A program made the translations under genes and the position numbers. From contig OY282430.1 of NCBI GenBank assembly GCA_958296025.1, positions 372,001 through 436,000 of the forward strand: a stretch of 64,000 nt of DNA, in the 5' to 3' direction. The notes beneath the pieces are model-generated. The model saw nothing but the letters and a program-made list of their open reading frames with translations, did no database searches and had not been told where the DNA came from. The DNA is from an uncultured Pseudomonadales bacterium (lineage in GTDB: Bacteria; Pseudomonadota; Gammaproteobacteria; Pseudomonadales; Azotimanducaceae). Within the stretch, counting starts at the first letter, position 1; every line of letters begins with the position of its first letter. Shown here in pieces: positions 20,901 to 31,661 of the stretch.

Positions 20901-21679
20901 CCTTGGCTGATGTGCAGAGCGAACTCGCCGCCGCCGCTGGTGCCGCGCTGCGTCCAATCCCCAACCGCGCCGAGCCTGGTGCTGGAGGCCAGACGCAGCC
21001 AAGGCAGGTAGGCCCCCGGCAGGGTCGCCTGGCCGCTGGCTTGGATGCGGCGCTCGGCGGGCAGCAAGGACCAACGGTTGGGCTGCGAGCGCCACTTCAG
21101 CGTTAGGGTGCAACCCTCGCCGCAGCCGGGTTCGGCCAAGCTCAAGTCGAAGCCGTGCAGACCGTCCCGGTTGACCCCCAAAACCTCGACGTCCAGTTCG
21201 CTACTGGTGGCGTCCGCCACCGCCAGCTGTCCCCGAAACCTGATTTCGTCGGTGTGGTTCAGCAAGTCCCGCCAATTGAGGTCCAGCACCTGCGGCCCGG
21301 CTCCAGCCAAGGTCCAGCGGCCATCTACATAGGCCACGTTCAGCGCCCCACGCTCCACGAACAGACGCCGCATGATGAGACGGCTGCGCATTAGCGTCTC
21401 CATCCAGTCCAGTTCCAGCAGCACCTGTTCGGCCCAACCAGCCGTCGCGTCAACACGACGGATGCGAACCACGGGATTGAGGCCGGCCCAACCGCCCTCA
21501 AGGCCCCGCACCTGCGCCTGCTTGCCAAGATAGGCGTTCAGCGCCCCCTCGAAGTCGTCCAGCATCCACATGCCCAGCCGCCCGGCGCCCTGCAGCACAG
21601 CGGCGATCAGGAGTAGTAGCGCCAAATAGCCGACCAACGGGTGGGCCAGCAGACGGCTGAAGGAGGATGGACCTTTCAA
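17951..21679 (-). CDS. yhdP: AsmA-like envelope protein YhdP
   Basis: 1242 residues: one N-terminal transmembrane segment ([19 protein letters not shown]) followed by a very long periplasmic beta-rich domain (DUF3971 then AsmA-like C-terminal part with [20 protein letters not shown]). YhdP forms a periplasm-spanning groove thought to carry phospholipids to the outer membrane together with TamB and YdbH. Length is near the family norm (about 1270). It starts 6 nt after the rng stop and overlaps tldD. Confidence 0.93.
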   Translation of the reverse strand: MKGPSSFSRLLAHPLVGYLALLLLIAAVLQGAGRLGMWMLDDFEGALNAYLGKQAQVRGLEGGWAGLNPVVRIRRVDATAGWAEQVLLELDWMETLMRSRLIMRRLFVERGALNVAYVDGRWTLAGAGPQVLDLNWRDLLNHTDEIRFRGQLAVADATSSELDVEVLGVNRDGLHGFDLSLAEPGCGEGCTLTLKWRSQPNRWSLLPAERRIQASGQATLPGAYLPWLRLASSTRLGAVGDWTQRGTSGGGEFALHISQGDDTQGTAMEFRVRVKASSQEGLHRALIDDVQLQAGDSTLSLNPMVARTDGREATLWLDALPLEALSELLIQAFGEGGTAASWLTGTRPRGQLRNLHFGVSGAGIAYAATLDGVQLAAHRGLPMLNAADGSLIGYERGLSLALNSEAVDAQFADSFANPWRLRNLQGNIDCWFRDGYLGLRSTYFRTDLAEGPVAGSLALARTPDRFGQRLALLLTAGRLRVPEAGIYVPFTIPAKLKEWLDEAPRDGTLADFRLAYQGQVHTQPDDYSRRAAIAAQLRGGEVLFHRDWPLIAAADGRIEVSGEDVFVQVASASSLGVGIQASDVHVGQNGAFAEVKLQAEAPAAEALAYIRASPLADWLDFIEPDWRGGGDLGVVGDLFVPLNEQTTAGEAERSVAADLTFALTGLSLDMPGYRLAVAGLNGKADYAYPYALNSAPIAATLFGQSATVTASADEGAIDFQIVGKATPADVYHLADMDDYGLAAGTFPFAARLSLPVDGQAPSLTTTTALEGLEILLPGQFGKTADRPRPTQVDLAFLDEHTALSFNHGDVQGWVHVQDAPLRGALGVRRQPPDGAAEGDEILIAGQVSEVDVYEWTQGAGDWEFPAPWRLQDVVVERVSIETLGFPQVQLQGNYRDGVMELAFASASLQGRLRDAGDDPLALHFDSIVLADDGEDEEDPLDAAVIDRLPPADVSIDSILVGEEDFGRWSFAMRPKEDGVLLDDLEAVLKGTAISAPAGVFWHRDTDRSAAVAELSMQDLEEVLPQWGFTPSLHSESAELKVEGDWPGSPLNASLENLVGNVVFEAKNGRFVEVESGAGALRLFSLLNFNTIAKRMSLNFKDVVGKGVSFDTVEAKAHLDSGTLTFLEPAKVKGSGSDFKIGGNIDIVAGVMNHNELIVTLPVTDSLPWYAVYVSLANPAAGLAVLAGQQVLKRQIKQFSSAKYEVNGPWDDPEVKLVGIWDDDMQTFNEIPNEQAQAQEGGR

Positions 21680-21685
21680 GGAGTG

Positions 21686-23185
21686 TCAGCCTGAGGCACG
21701 GCTGGCGTCATGCAGGTGGACGAGGTCGAATTCGCCAGGGCCGTAGCTCGGCTCCACCTGCAGGCGAACCTCTTGGCCGATGTCGCTACTCAAGCTGGCT
21801 AGTTGAGCGGCGTCCTCGTCCAGCAGACGATCCACCACCGCCTCCGGTGCCCGGATCAGGTAGTGGCCGTTGTTTGTCGAGGAAGTGCGGTGGCCATCCT
21901 GCTGCAGGGCGCGGAAGACCTCGATGCAGGTGGTTTCGCTGGTCTTGGTCAGGCCGACGCCTTGGCAAAGGGGGCAGGGTTCGCACAGCTGCCGAGCCAG
22001 GCTCTCCCGGGTGCGCTTGCGGCTCATCTGCACCAGGCCCAGGGAAGAGAAGCCATCAAACGCCAGCCGTGCCCGGTCTCCTTCGCTAGCCTGCTCCAGG
22101 CTGCGCAGCACCTGCCGCTGATGTTCCGGGTTCTGCATGTCGATGAAGTCGATGACGATGATGCCGCCGAGGTTGCGCAGCCGCAGCTGCCGGGGAATGA
22201 CGCTGGCGGCCTCCAGATTGGTCCGATAGACCGTCTCCTCGAATTGGCTGCCGCCGAGATAGCTGCCGGTGTTGACGTCGATGGTGGTCATCGCTTCGGT
22301 TTGTTCGATGACCAGAAAACCGCCGCTCTTCAACTCCACCCGGGGCCGTAGCGCCCGGGCCACCTCGTCCTCAATGCCGAAGCGTTCAAACAGAGGGCGA
22401 GGCTCTGCGTAGGTTTTGATGGCGGCTGCCAGTTCGGGCAGGAATTCCTCCGCGAAGGCCGTCGCCCGCCGGCAGGTCTCCTCGTCGTCGATTAGAATGC
22501 GCTCCAGGCGCGGACCGCACAGGTCCCGCAACACCCGGATGGGCAAGGGCAGATCTTCGTAGATCAGGGCGGGACTGCGGGCCCCGGACCGCTTGCCCAG
22601 GACTCTCTCCCACATCCGCCGCAGTTGCCGCATGTCGGTTTCGATGGCGTCGGAGGTGGCGTATTGGGCCACGGTGCGGGCGATGAAGCCCATGTCGATG
22701 CCGAGTTGGGATTGGAGTCCGGCAATGAGCTGACGCAGCCGCTCCCGCTCCGCTTCGTCCTCGATGCGCCGGGAGATGCCGATTTGATTGGCCGAGGGCG
22801 TCAGCACGATGTGCCGGGCGGGGAGGGTGACCTCCGTGGTCAGGCGCAGGCCCTTGCCGGCGATGGGGTCCCGGGTGGCCTGCACCAGCACTTCTTGGCC
22901 GTCGTGGACCAGATCGCGGATGTCCGGCCCTTGGTCCTGCCCATCTTGGCTGTTGGCCCGGGAGCCGATGCTGCGGGCGTGCAGAAAGCCGGGCCGATGC
23001 AGCCCCAGATCGACGAAGGCCGCCTGCATGGAGGGAATGGTGCGCTCCACCTTGCCCAAATAGATGTTGCCGGTGTAGCTGTAGCCGCTGACCCGGGCGA
23101 TGTGCAGCTCATGCAGGGCGCCTCGGTCCAGCAGGGCGACCCGAGTCTCAAACTCGTTGACGTTGATCAGCAGCTCTTCGGTCAT
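21686..23185 (-). CDS. rng: Ribonuclease G
   Basis: 499 residues of the RNase E/G family. An S1 RNA-binding domain near residues 35-115 (YTGNIYLGKVERTIPSMQAA, DLGLHRPGFLHA). Catalytic DNase-I-like domain with metal-binding Asp in TIDVNTGSYLGG and IVIDFIDMQNPEHQ, and the Zn-link cysteines in CEPCPLCQG. It matures 16S rRNA 5' ends and degrades some mRNAs. It lacks the RNase E scaffold tail, as expected for Rng. Confidence 0.95.
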   Translation of the reverse strand: MTEELLINVNEFETRVALLDRGALHELHIARVSGYSYTGNIYLGKVERTIPSMQAAFVDLGLHRPGFLHARSIGSRANSQDGQDQGPDIRDLVHDGQEVLVQATRDPIAGKGLRLTTEVTLPARHIVLTPSANQIGISRRIEDEAERERLRQLIAGLQSQLGIDMGFIARTVAQYATSDAIETDMRQLRRMWERVLGKRSGARSPALIYEDLPLPIRVLRDLCGPRLERILIDDEETCRRATAFAEEFLPELAAAIKTYAEPRPLFERFGIEDEVARALRPRVELKSGGFLVIEQTEAMTTIDVNTGSYLGGSQFEETVYRTNLEAASVIPRQLRLRNLGGIIVIDFIDMQNPEHQRQVLRSLEQASEGDRARLAFDGFSSLGLVQMSRKRTRESLARQLCEPCPLCQGVGLTKTSETTCIEVFRALQQDGHRTSSTNNGHYLIRAPEAVVDRLLDEDAAQLASLSSDIGQEVRLQVEPSYGPGEFDLVHLHDASRASG

Positions 23186-23194
23186 CTTATTGGC

Positions 23195-23776
23195 TCAGAG
23201 CATCCGATGCGACCAAGGATCGAACCCAAAGCGGATGAACAGTTCTTCCGTTTCGGCGAGGGGCAGGCCCACCACCGCACTGTAGCTGCCGCGGACGCGC
23301 TTGACTAATATACCCCCAATGCCCTGAATGCCATACCCGCCGGCCTTGTCCGCCGGCTCCCCGGTGCGCCAATAGGCGGCGGCTAGGGCCTCGTCAATTG
23401 GCGCTAGGGTGATTTGGCTGGCGACCACGCGGCTTAGCGTCGAACGCCCATCGGTCAGGCAAACCCCGGTGATGACGCTGTGGCTGCGCCCGCCGAGGGC
23501 CACCAGCATGGCCATGCCGTGCTCTCGGTCCCGGGGCTTGCCGAACGCTCTCCCTTCCAGAACGATCAGGGTGTCGGCAGCTAGGGTCAGGTAGCCGGGA
23601 AGATGCGCCGCCTCGGCCTTTAGCTTCGCCAAGCGCAACACTTGTTGACGGGGCGTCTCGTCCGGCGCCGGGGATTCGTCGACGTCCGCCGGGCGCACCT
23701 CAAAGGACAGGCCCGCCTGCCGCAGCAGTTCCGCCCGCCGGGGCGACGCGGACGCCAGGAGCAGGCGCTTAGACAA
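23195..23776 (-). CDS. maf: Maf-like nucleoside triphosphate pyrophosphatase
   Basis: About 193 residues: LLLASASPRRAELLRQAGL at the N-terminus (substrate loop), then LAADTLIVLEGRAFGKPRD and DKAGGYGIQGIGG, the Maf/YhdE signature. It hydrolyses dTTP/UTP or modified pyrimidine nucleotides and has been linked to septum control. The most likely start is a TTG at 23776-23774 that overlaps the end of mreD, because upstream codons in frame lie inside mreD. The position between mreD and rng is the conserved order. Confidence 0.9.
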   Translation of the reverse strand: MSKRLLLASASPRRAELLRQAGLSFEVRPADVDESPAPDETPRQQVLRLAKLKAEAAHLPGYLTLAADTLIVLEGRAFGKPRDREHGMAMLVALGGRSHSVITGVCLTDGRSTLSRVVASQITLAPIDEALAAAYWRTGEPADKAGGYGIQGIGGILVKRVRGSYSAVVGLPLAETEELFIRFGFDPWSHRML

Positions 23777-24263
23777 CGATGTGCCGCTGCGGCCGCATGC
23801 GTTGGAGAAGCCTGTAGGCCAGTGGCCAAGCCAAGGCGCTGACGACGGCCGGGACCCACAGCATGAGGGAGAAAGGCTGCTCGGCGGCAAGGCTGCGAAC
23901 AACTTGGCAAACCACTTCGGCGCCGAGAACCAGCAGGAAGATGGCCCCCATTTGCTGCGTCAGGGGATACATGCGCACACGGCTGCGAAATCGGCGGGTT
24001 GCAAAGTTCGTCGCGGCGAACAGTGCGCCGTTCAAGCCCAGTGGATCGACGTTCAGCGCATCAATGGTCAGCCCCACTAGCCACGCGCCGACCAAGCCCG
24101 TATGCATCGGAGCGGCCAGGGTCCAAAAGACGATGATGAGCAGCATCCAAGGCGGGCGCAGCCAGCCCAACCACTCCGGCGCACCCAAGGGCAGATGCGC
24201 CACTTGCAGCACCAAGGCCGCCAACACGCTCAGCGCCATGGCGACGCCGATCTTGGCCCTCAC
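23769..24263 (-). CDS. mreD: Rod shape-determining protein MreD
   Basis: 164-residue integral membrane protein with about five hydrophobic helices (for example LVLQVAHLPLG, WMLLIIVFWTLAAP, ALFAATNFATRRF). It is part of the elongasome with MreB, MreC, RodA and PBP2. GTG start overlaps the mreC stop by 4 nt (GTGA). MreD is poorly conserved, so identification relies on topology and position. Confidence 0.9.
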   Translation of the reverse strand: MRAKIGVAMALSVLAALVLQVAHLPLGAPEWLGWLRPPWMLLIIVFWTLAAPMHTGLVGAWLVGLTIDALNVDPLGLNGALFAATNFATRRFRSRVRMYPLTQQMGAIFLLVLGAEVVCQVVRSLAAEQPFSLMLWVPAVVSALAWPLAYRLLQRMRPQRHIVV

Positions 24264-25099
24264 GTCTGTTTCCCCTGGTTGCCGTTCAGAACCACCAGAA
24301 CGTAACGCGAGCGGCCCAATTCCGCGCTGGGGCGGACATCAACAATGGCGAAGACATGGGAGGGATCGGGCCGCACCGATAAGACCTTGCCGACCGGATA
24401 GCCATGTGAAAACCTGCCGCCCAAGGCGGAGGCGATCAGCAGGTCACCGGCGCGGATGTCCGCGGTCACTGGCAGGCCCTCCGCTTCCAGCCGATCCAAC
24501 TCACCGGTGCCGCTGACGATGCCGCGCTGGCCGCTGCGCACCACCTCCACCGGCACCCCGTGGCGGGTGTCGGTAATCATCAACACCCGGGCGTTGAAGG
24601 GAGTGGTCTCCACCACTTGGCCGAACACGCCCTTGGCGCCTAGCACCGCGTGGCCGACCCGGACGCCGTCCGTCGAACCCTTGTCAATCACCACCTGATG
24701 GACGTTGGGTACTTGGGCTAGGCCGATGATCTCGGCGATCAGCACCGGGTCAACGATCCTGGGCTTGCTGCCTAGGAGTTCACGCATTTGGTTGTTTTCG
24801 GCCCGCAACGCCTCGGCCTGCTGCGACAAGCGGGACAGCTCCAGGTTGCTGCGGGCCAGCTGATCGATGCGGGCGAGCAAGGCGTTGCGGCTGGCGGCGG
24901 TTTTGGTCGCCCAATCCGCCGCCCAGTAGGGCGATTCGGCGATGTAGAAAATGGGGCTTACGAGGATGCCGAGGCCGTTGCGCAGGGGCTGCAGGATGCG
25001 GGTGGTTGCGTCCAGGGTGATGAGGACCAAGGAGAGCAGCCCCAGCCCGACCATGAAGGTGTTGGCCTTGGATTTTCTCCTGGCGAATATGGCCTTGAT
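24260..25099 (-). CDS. mreC: Rod shape-determining protein MreC (apparent AUC start)
   Basis: 279 residues if read from 25099. Single membrane segment (VGLGLLSLVLITLDATTR), coiled coil (about 75-115) and periplasmic double beta-barrel with VVIDKGSTDGVRVGHAVLGA and ALGGRFSHGYPVGKVLSV. The first ATG in frame is at 25054, but the codons before it (KAIFARRKSKANTF) match the family N-terminus, E. coli MKPIFSRGPS. The codon at the Met position is ATC, exactly 7 nt after a perfect AGGAGG. The natural start may therefore be a rare AUC, or translation may begin at 25054 with poor ribosome site. Confidence 0.85.
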   Translation of the reverse strand: MKAIFARRKSKANTFMVGLGLLSLVLITLDATTRILQPLRNGLGILVSPIFYIAESPYWAADWATKTAASRNALLARIDQLARSNLELSRLSQQAEALRAENNQMRELLGSKPRIVDPVLIAEIIGLAQVPNVHQVVIDKGSTDGVRVGHAVLGAKGVFGQVVETTPFNARVLMITDTRHGVPVEVVRSGQRGIVSGTGELDRLEAEGLPVTADIRAGDLLIASALGGRFSHGYPVGKVLSVRPDPSHVFAIVDVRPSAELGRSRYVLVVLNGNQGKQT

Positions 25100-25127
25100 G
25101 CTTTAGCCTCCTGAACTTTGGGCGAGG

Positions 25128-26168
25128 TCAATCGGCCCTTAGCAAGTCCCTGCCTCTCTGGTTTTCCATCAAGTCCACGGCCATGCCGCCGCCCCGCGCC
25201 ACGCAGGTCAGCGGGTCTTCGGCGACGATCACAGGCAGGCCGGTCTCCTCCATCAGCAGTTTGTCGATGTCTCGCAGCAGGGCGCCGCCGCCGGTCAGCA
25301 CACAGCCGGTCTCGGCGATGTCCGAGGCTAGTTCCGGGGGGCATTGCTCCAAGGCCCGCTTGACCGCCTCCACGATCTGCGAAAGCGGCTCAGTCAGCGA
25401 CTCCAGGATGTCATGGCTGGTTAGCGTGAAGCCGCGTGGAGCGCCTGCCGCCAAGTTGCGTCCGCGCACGTCGATTTCCCTGACCTCTTTTTGCGGATAA
25501 GCGGCGCCGATCTCCTCCTTCATGCGTTCGGCGGTGGCCTCGCCGATCAGGCTGCCTTGGGTGCGGCGCACATAGGCGACGATGGATTCGTCAAAGCGGT
25601 CCCCGCCGACGCGGATGGTGTCCGCGTAAACGATGCCGTTCAGAGAGATGATGGCGATCTCCGTGGTGCCGCCGCCGATATCGACCACCATGGTGCCCAA
25701 CGCTTCATGCACCGGCAGCCCGGCGCCGATGGCCGCCGCCATGGGCTCCTCCACCAAATGCACTTCCCTGGCACCGGCGGACATGGCGCTCTCGCGGATG
25801 GCGCGCCGCTCCACCTCGGTGGACTTGCAGGGTACGCAGACCAGCACCCGCGGGCTCGGGCGGATGAAGGAGTGTGCATGCACCTTGCCGATGAAATGCT
25901 GCAAGAGCTTTTCGGTGACCAGGAAGTCGGCGATCACCCCGTCCCGCAACGGGCGGACAGTGGTAATGTTGCCCGGCGTGCGGCCCAGCATGCGCTTGGC
26001 GTCCCAGCCGACCGCCACCACCGTCTTTTGGTTGCCTTGGGTGCGGATGGCCACCACTGAAGGCTCATTCAGCACGATGCCTTGGTCGCGCACGTAGATC
26101 AGGGTATTGGCGGTGCCGAGGTCTATGGCGAGGTCGCGGGAGAACATCCCGCGTATGGTTTTGAGCAT
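25128..26168 (-). CDS. mreB: Rod shape-determining actin homologue MreB
   Basis: 346 residues, family length. Actin-fold motifs: phosphate 1 [16 protein letters not shown], phosphate 2 [16 protein letters not shown], adenosine loop [16 protein letters not shown]. MreB filaments position the elongation machinery under the membrane. It starts an operon with mreC, mreD, maf, rng, yhdP, tldD and pmbA, divergent from gatCAB, a common gammaproteobacterial arrangement. Confidence 0.97.
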   Translation of the reverse strand: MLKTIRGMFSRDLAIDLGTANTLIYVRDQGIVLNEPSVVAIRTQGNQKTVVAVGWDAKRMLGRTPGNITTVRPLRDGVIADFLVTEKLLQHFIGKVHAHSFIRPSPRVLVCVPCKSTEVERRAIRESAMSAGAREVHLVEEPMAAAIGAGLPVHEALGTMVVDIGGGTTEIAIISLNGIVYADTIRVGGDRFDESIVAYVRRTQGSLIGEATAERMKEEIGAAYPQKEVREIDVRGRNLAAGAPRGFTLTSHDILESLTEPLSQIVEAVKRALEQCPPELASDIAETGCVLTGGGALLRDIDKLLMEETGLPVIVAEDPLTCVARGGGMAVDLMENQRGRDLLRAD

Positions 26169-26269
26169 GGCTTGCGCCCGTTGTTGTTAGCTGTGAACCG
26201 CCGCTGGAAGCGCAGGTTTCAGGAATTTCTAATCTAACAGCGAAAGGTGTTTGAAGTAAACTTCGCAAT
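26169..26269. promoter_or_regulatory. Divergent mreB / gatC promoter region
   Basis: 101 bp between two divergent start codons, AT-rich in the middle (26218-26268) compared with its surroundings, which fits back-to-back promoters. Individual -10/-35 boxes could not be assigned with confidence. On the minus strand TTCAAA (26248-26253) followed after 12-14 nt by TTAGAT is one weak candidate for mreB. Confidence 0.4.
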
Positions 26270-26596
26270 ATGGCTGCGGTGGAAATAAAAATCGATCACT
26301 TGGCGCGGTTAGCCGCCATGCAGCTGCGCGAGGATGAGCGGCCCGGCGCACTGCGCGATCTCAAACGCATCATTGAGATGGTGGATCGGATGCGGGCGGT
26401 GGATGTGGAGGGAGTCAGTCCCTTGGCCCACCCCTTGGACGCCGCCGTGCGGCTGCGGCCCGATGAGGTCACCGAGACGGTGGACCGGGAACATTACCAA
26501 GGCTGTGCGCCCGTGGCGGCGGATGGCGCCTCGGCCGGTGCTGGCGGCCGTGCCGTCCGAGACGGCCTCTACATCGTCCCCCGCGCTGTCGAATAA
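26270..26596 (+). CDS. gatC: Asp/Glu-tRNA amidotransferase subunit C
   Basis: 108 residues: KIDHLARLAAMQLREDE, the LKRIIEMVDRMRAVDVEGVSPLAHP segment and the C-terminal DGLYIVPRAVE. GatC is the small linker that stabilises GatA and GatB in the transamidosome. It is slightly longer than usual (about 95) owing to an Ala/Gly-rich loop before the C-terminal strand. GatA begins 4 nt after its stop. Confidence 0.94.
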   Translation: MAAVEIKIDHLARLAAMQLREDERPGALRDLKRIIEMVDRMRAVDVEGVSPLAHPLDAAVRLRPDEVTETVDREHYQGCAPVAADGASAGAGGRAVRDGLYIVPRAVE

Positions 26597-26600
26597 GTCC

Positions 26601-28075
<1,475 letters not shown>

Positions 28076-28079
<4 letters not shown>

Positions 28080-29770
28080 GCGGGCATCCGGGTTGGGAAG
28101 CGGTCATCGGGCTGGAGATCCATGTGCAGCTGGCCACGCGCAGCAAGATCTTCTCCGCTGCCGCCAACCGCTTCGGCGAGCCGCCGAACACCCTAGCCTG
28201 CCCGGTGGACCTCGGGCTGCCCGGTGTACTGCCGGTACCCAACGAAGCGCCAGTGGGCATGGCCGTGCGGTTCGGCTTGGCCATCGACGCGGAAATTCGG
28301 CCCAAGTCCCACTTCGAGCGCAAAAACTACTTCTATCCGGACCTGCCCAAGGGTTATCAAATCAGTCAGTTTGAACGGCCGGTGGTGGGTGCCGGCCGCC
28401 TGCAGGTGCGCTTGGACGATGGGGAGGCCATCGAGGTTGGCATCGTTCGCGCCCACTTGGAGGAGGACGCCGGCAAATCCATCCACGACGCCTACGAAGG
28501 TGCGACGGGCATCGACCTCAACCGCGCCGGCACACCGCTGTTGGAGGTGGTCACCGGGCCGGACATGCACACGCCTGAGCAGGCTTCGGCCTGTTTCCGC
28601 CAACTGCACAGCCTGGTGCGCTATTTGGGCATCTGCGACGGAGACCTTTCGCAAGGCAGCATGCGCTGCGACGTCAACGTCTCCGTGCGTCCTGCCGGGC
28701 AGGAGAAGTTGGGCGAGCGGGCCGAGGTCAAGAACCTCAACTCCTTCCGCTTCGTGGAGAAGGCCGCCCACTTTGAGATCGACCGGCAGATCGACCGGCT
28801 GCAACGCGGCCTACCGGTGGCCCGGGAAACCCGCCTGTACGACTCGGTGAAGGATGAGACGAGGCCCATGCGCGGCAAGGAGCAGTCCAACGACTACCGC
28901 TACTTCCCGGACCCGGATCTGCCGCCCTTGGCGTTGGGGGAGGCCTTCATCGAATCCGTGCGCAGCACCATGCCGGAACTGCCTTGGGACCGCCGCCGCC
29001 GCTTTCTGGAGGAATACGGCCTTGGTGGGATCACGGTGGGCAGCCGTGTGGGATTGATGGACGGCGCTTCGCTTGTTGGGAAAGAGCTTGGCAAAGCCGA
29101 TAGGACTATCAGCATACCGGGGGACGATAGGATTGATAAGACCATCGTCGAATACGACGCTGACAGGTTGACCCGAGACCCAGACATCGCCGCCTACTTT
29201 GAAGAAGTGGTGGACGCCGTCCGCCGCGCTAAGCGAGCTGTCGAGGATGGTGGGGATCAGGACGGGAGGGAGGCGACCGCACGGCAGGCAAAGCTGGCGG
29301 CCAATTGGATTCTGGGCGAACTGACCCGGCATCTCAATCAGGAGGGCTTGGACTTCGCCAAGTGCAAGTTGCCGGCGGCGGCGCTCGGTGCCCTAATCGT
29401 CCGCATCGAGGATCAAACCATCTCCGGCAAAACCGCCAAAATCCTTTTCGACGCGCTTTGGGAGGGGGCCGCAGTCGGTGCCGATGGCCGGCCTGCGGCA
29501 GGTGGATTGGCGGATGCGCTAAAACTGGTTGATGGAATGATTGAAGCCCGCGGCCTGCGTCAGCTAAGCGACAGCGGCGAACTCAAGGCTCTGGTCGCCG
29601 AGGTGGTGGCGGCGCATCCGCAGCAGGCCGAGCAGTTCCGCGCCGGGCGGCACAAGGTGCTCGGCTTCTTTGTCGGTCAAGTGATGCGGGCTTCCGGCGG
29701 CAAGGCCAATCCGCAGCAAATGCAGGCCTTGCTGCGCGATGCGTTAGCCCAAGGCGAGACAGCGGCCTAG
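28076..29770 (+). CDS. gatB: Asp/Glu-tRNA amidotransferase subunit B with insertions
   Basis: 564 residues from a GTG overlapping the gatA stop (GTGA). Conserved GatB features: VIGLEIHVQLATRSKIFS, PVDLGLPGVLPVPNEAPV, MRCDVNVSVRP, DYRYFPDPDLPPL and a C-terminal YqeY domain. Family members have about 475-485 residues. The excess is about 42 residues placed between EEYGL and EYDADRLT, plus about 20 charged residues (around RAVEDGGDQDGREATARQ) before AANWILGEL. The frame stays open, and the cradle and tail domains are otherwise intact, so the protein is probably functional. Confidence 0.94.
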
Positions 29771-29857
29771 GACCTGTTAACCCTGAAACCCTCGCCGGCG
29801 ATGAAAGTGGTGTATGCTTAGCCGCTCGAATAATTCCAATCCAATTAGGGGGGTTAG

Positions 29858-30274
29858 ATGAGCCAGCCATTGCCGGCGGTGGACTACCTGAAGTTGCCAG
29901 AGGGGGGAGAGCCCTATTTGGAGGGTCACAGGTGCCAAACCTGCGGGGCCAGTTTCCTCGGCAAGCGCAACGTGTGCTCCAAGTGTGGGGCGCGGGACCA
30001 AATGCAGGCGGTACACCTGCCCAACAGCGGCTCGCTGTACTCCTACTGCATTGTCCACCGCTCCTTTCCTGGCATTGAAGTGCCCTACATCAGCGCCATC
30101 GTCGATCTGGACGACGGCACCGCCATCAAGGGCAACCTCATCAATATCGAGCCGGACCCGGCCAAAATCGAGTTTGGAATGCCTGTCGAAGTGGTCTATG
30201 GGGATGCCTTGGGCCGTAGGGACAAGGAGGGCAATGCCTACATCGCCTATTTTTTCCAACCCAAATCCGGTTAG
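29858..30274 (+). CDS. DUF35 / OB-fold zinc-ribbon protein, thiolase partner
   Basis: 138 residues. Zn-ribbon with Cys26, Cys29, Cys40 and Cys43 (RCQTCG ... VCSKCG) followed by an OB fold (about 55-130). Such DUF35/ChsH2-like proteins form complexes with SCP2-type thiolases or enoyl-CoA hydratases acting on CoA thioesters. The next gene is a thiolase 38 nt downstream, supporting one complex. A strong AGGGGGG ribosome site precedes the ATG. Confidence 0.88.
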   Translation: MSQPLPAVDYLKLPEGGEPYLEGHRCQTCGASFLGKRNVCSKCGARDQMQAVHLPNSGSLYSYCIVHRSFPGIEVPYISAIVDLDDGTAIKGNLINIEPDPAKIEFGMPVEVVYGDALGRRDKEGNAYIAYFFQPKSG

Positions 30275-30312
30275 CCAATCGGGACAATCAACAGAACGCA
30301 AGGAGGTTTCTC

Positions 30313-31455
30313 ATGACGGACGCTTATGTCGTCGGTGTCGATATGATCAAGTTCGGGAGGTTCCCGGAGAAGTCCGTGCCGCAAATCGGTGCCGAGTCGG
30401 CGTTGCTGGCCTTGGATGATTGCGGCCTCAGCATCCAGGACATGGAGGCGCTCTACTGCGGCAACCTAATGCAGGCCAGCGCCATGGTGGGCCAGCGCAT
30501 CCTGCAGGAGATCGGCCAGACCGGCATTCCGGTGGTCAATGTCTCCAACGCCTGCGCTACCGGCGCTACGGCCTTCCGCGAGGCTTGGGCCTCGGTGAAG
30601 GCCGGCCTTTACGACATCGTGCTTGCCGTGGGCGTGGAACAGATGGGCAGGGGCTTGCTCGGCGGCACGGGAGGCAAGGGCATTCCCAAGGAGGGGCTGT
30701 TCGGCTCCGGCACCATGCCGGCGGTGTTCGCCGAGGCCGGCATGGAGCACGCCCGCAAGCACGGCACCACCTTTGAGCAGTTCGCCAAGGTCTCCGTGAA
30801 GAACCATCACCACTCCACCATGAACCCCAAGGCGATGTATCAGATCGAAACCCCCTTGGAGACGGTGATGAACGCGGAGATGATCTCCTATCCCAACACC
30901 AAGCTGATGTGCTCGGTGAACGTGGATGGCTCCGCCGCCGCAGTGATCGCCACGGAGAAAAAGGCGCGGGAGCTGGGCCTGCTGGGCCGGGCGGTGAAGG
31001 TGTGCGCCTCAGTGCTGACCTCGGACCGCTGGCAGGAGCGGGACTTGGTGATGCCGGACGTCAACACCTGCACCCAGGAGGCGGCGGCCAAGGCGTATGC
31101 CATGGCCGGCCTCGGCCCGGAGGACATCGACTTGGTGGAGCTGCACGACTGCTTCGCCACCGCCGAAATCCTCCACTACGAGAATTTGGGCCTTTGCGGC
31201 GCTGGCGAAGCTGGGCGCATGATCGACGATGGCGAGGTCGCCTTGGGCGGGCGCATTCCCGTCAATGTCTCCGGCGGGCTGCTGTCCAAGGGCCATCCCT
31301 TGGGGGCCACCGGCATCGCCAACATCTATGAGGTTTCCACCCATCTACGCGGCGAAGCCGGCGAACGCCAAGTGCAGGGCGCCCGCATCGGCATGACCCA
31401 TGTGATCGGCCTCGGCAGCGCCTGCGGCATCCACATTTTGGAGAAGGCGGCCTGA
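30313..31455 (+). CDS. SCP2-type thiolase (acetyl-CoA acetyltransferase family)
   Basis: 380 residues. Nucleophilic Cys81 in NVSNACATGATAFREA, the LVELHDCFATAEILHYENLG segment of the SCPx/lipid-transfer thiolases, and the HPLGATG motif plus a C-terminal GLGSACGIHIL. These enzymes cleave 3-oxoacyl-CoA or act as non-classical condensing enzymes, usually with a DUF35 partner, here directly upstream. AGGAGG precedes the ATG by 6-7 nt. The acyl substrate is unknown; with the nearby aryl-CoA genes it may serve ring-cleavage products. Confidence 0.9.
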   Translation: MTDAYVVGVDMIKFGRFPEKSVPQIGAESALLALDDCGLSIQDMEALYCGNLMQASAMVGQRILQEIGQTGIPVVNVSNACATGATAFREAWASVKAGLYDIVLAVGVEQMGRGLLGGTGGKGIPKEGLFGSGTMPAVFAEAGMEHARKHGTTFEQFAKVSVKNHHHSTMNPKAMYQIETPLETVMNAEMISYPNTKLMCSVNVDGSAAAVIATEKKARELGLLGRAVKVCASVLTSDRWQERDLVMPDVNTCTQEAAAKAYAMAGLGPEDIDLVELHDCFATAEILHYENLGLCGAGEAGRMIDDGEVALGGRIPVNVSGGLLSKGHPLGATGIANIYEVSTHLRGEAGERQVQGARIGMTHVIGLGSACGIHILEKAA

Positions 31456-31614
31456 CCGACCCGCAAGGCTGGCGGATCAAGCCCATGCCGACCTGCATCG
31501 ACCATCCGTGCGGCGGGCGGAGAAGGGGTTTAGGGTGGCCTTGGGGCAAGCCGTCAGCGGTTTTGCGAGCTGCTTTCGGCCAGTCTTGGGGCCGAGGTTA
31601 ATTCCTTAAAGCAA

Positions 31615-31650
31615 GCGCCTGCGCACACTTCATTGAAGGTGCGCAGGCGC
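31615..31650. promoter_or_regulatory. Strong hairpin in the leader of the phosphodiesterase gene
   Basis: GCGCCTGCGCAC (31615-31626) pairs perfectly with GTGCGCAGGCGC (31639-31650), and the inner CTTCA/TGAAG pairs as well with only one bulge and a single-base loop. It ends 11 nt before the ATG at 31662 and is not followed by a T-run, so it is not a normal terminator. It could mask the ribosome site or be a protein-binding palindrome. Confidence 0.6.
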
Positions 31651-31661
31651 GGCCCGCTCCC

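Noticed and set aside
31615-31650. Rho-independent terminator
   Set aside because: The stem is strong but no T-run follows, and it lies only 11 nt before a start codon.
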